A stretch of 64,000 bases of DNA from the NCBI GenBank assembly GCA_963732365.1, contig CAVSZC010000001.1:434001-498000 (forward strand), given 5' to 3'. The first letter of the stretch is position 1. Each line of letters starts with the position of its first letter. The translations under genes were made by a program, and so were the position numbers. Under the pieces are notes generated by a model that was given only the letters and a program-made list of their open reading frames with translations, did no database searches and was not told where the DNA came from. The stretch is from SR-FBR-E99 sp963732365 (GTDB lineage: Bacteria > Bacteroidota > Bacteroidia > Bacteroidales > VadinHA17). This document shows, one piece after another, positions 63,999 to 64,000 of this stretch.

Positions 63999-64000
63999 AA

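Overview
The window looks like a chromosomal stretch of an uncultured, anaerobic or facultative member of the Bacteroidota, most likely Bacteroidales. Evidence: the folP-cdaA pair, a BT_3928-type DoxX fusion, the SPFH/Arc/zinc-ribbon trio, SusD-age style secreted lipoproteins with Bacteroidota lipoboxes, IPT/Kelch surface proteins, a Ser-type sulfatase, and several TAnnTTTG-like -7 boxes typical of the phylum. No rRNA, tRNA, CRISPR array, transposase or phage gene was recognised.

Layout. 1-23 kb is mostly core and housekeeping: an ArsC-like phosphatase, a TonB-like protein, an SRAP DNA-crosslink shield, a serine hydrolase, an ankyrin/beta-barrel fusion with a coupled lipoprotein, cdaA-folP, a PAS protein, tmk, a DoxX fusion, tpiA, a 1497-residue exported protein of unknown function, a phosphoesterase, rsmE, the SPFH trio, a methyltransferase, and two exported zinc peptidases. 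23-27 kb holds an ECF sigma factor with a small companion ORF, and uvrA. 27-35 kb is a surface region: a frameshifted sulfatase and a tandem duplication of a two-gene cassette (outer-membrane barrel + IPT/Kelch lipoprotein), one copy of which is frameshifted. 36-46 kb is a large arsenic island: inactive-type rhodanese, arsC, arsM and acr3; a two-component system and a CDPAxC-repeat Cys-rich exported protein; and arsR-arsE-arsF-arsG plus arsP. Three transcription units share the operator ATTTCG-N8-CGAAAY.

46-49 kb encodes an exported, lipidated glutamate-racemase homologue followed by an exported C26 gamma-glutamyl hydrolase, which suggests extracytoplasmic gamma-glutamyl/D-Glu salvage. 49-54.4 kb is an NADPH block: transhydrogenase pntA1-A2-B, pgl and zwf. 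54.8-62.6 kb is the most unusual part: a putative sigma-54-driven operon with a binding-protein/GcvH-like membrane fusion, a Tat-exported 4x[4Fe-4S] HybA-like protein, an NrfD/HybB membrane protein and a second membrane-anchored GcvH-like protein. It is followed by a histidine kinase whose periplasmic domain has two c-type heme motifs and by an NtrC-type regulator with the GAFTGA loop. No hydrogenase or molybdopterin catalytic subunit is present. The window ends with an archaemetzincin and two small unknown genes.

A second layer of structure is a family of 7-bp tandem repeat arrays (several different units, some shared between loci in opposite orientation) lying at gene ends and gaps from 26.7 to 49 kb; acr3 is bracketed by inverted arrays of the same unit. 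The 374-bp gap between arsR and the racemase gene holds four related 17-bp palindromes in a mirror-symmetric layout.
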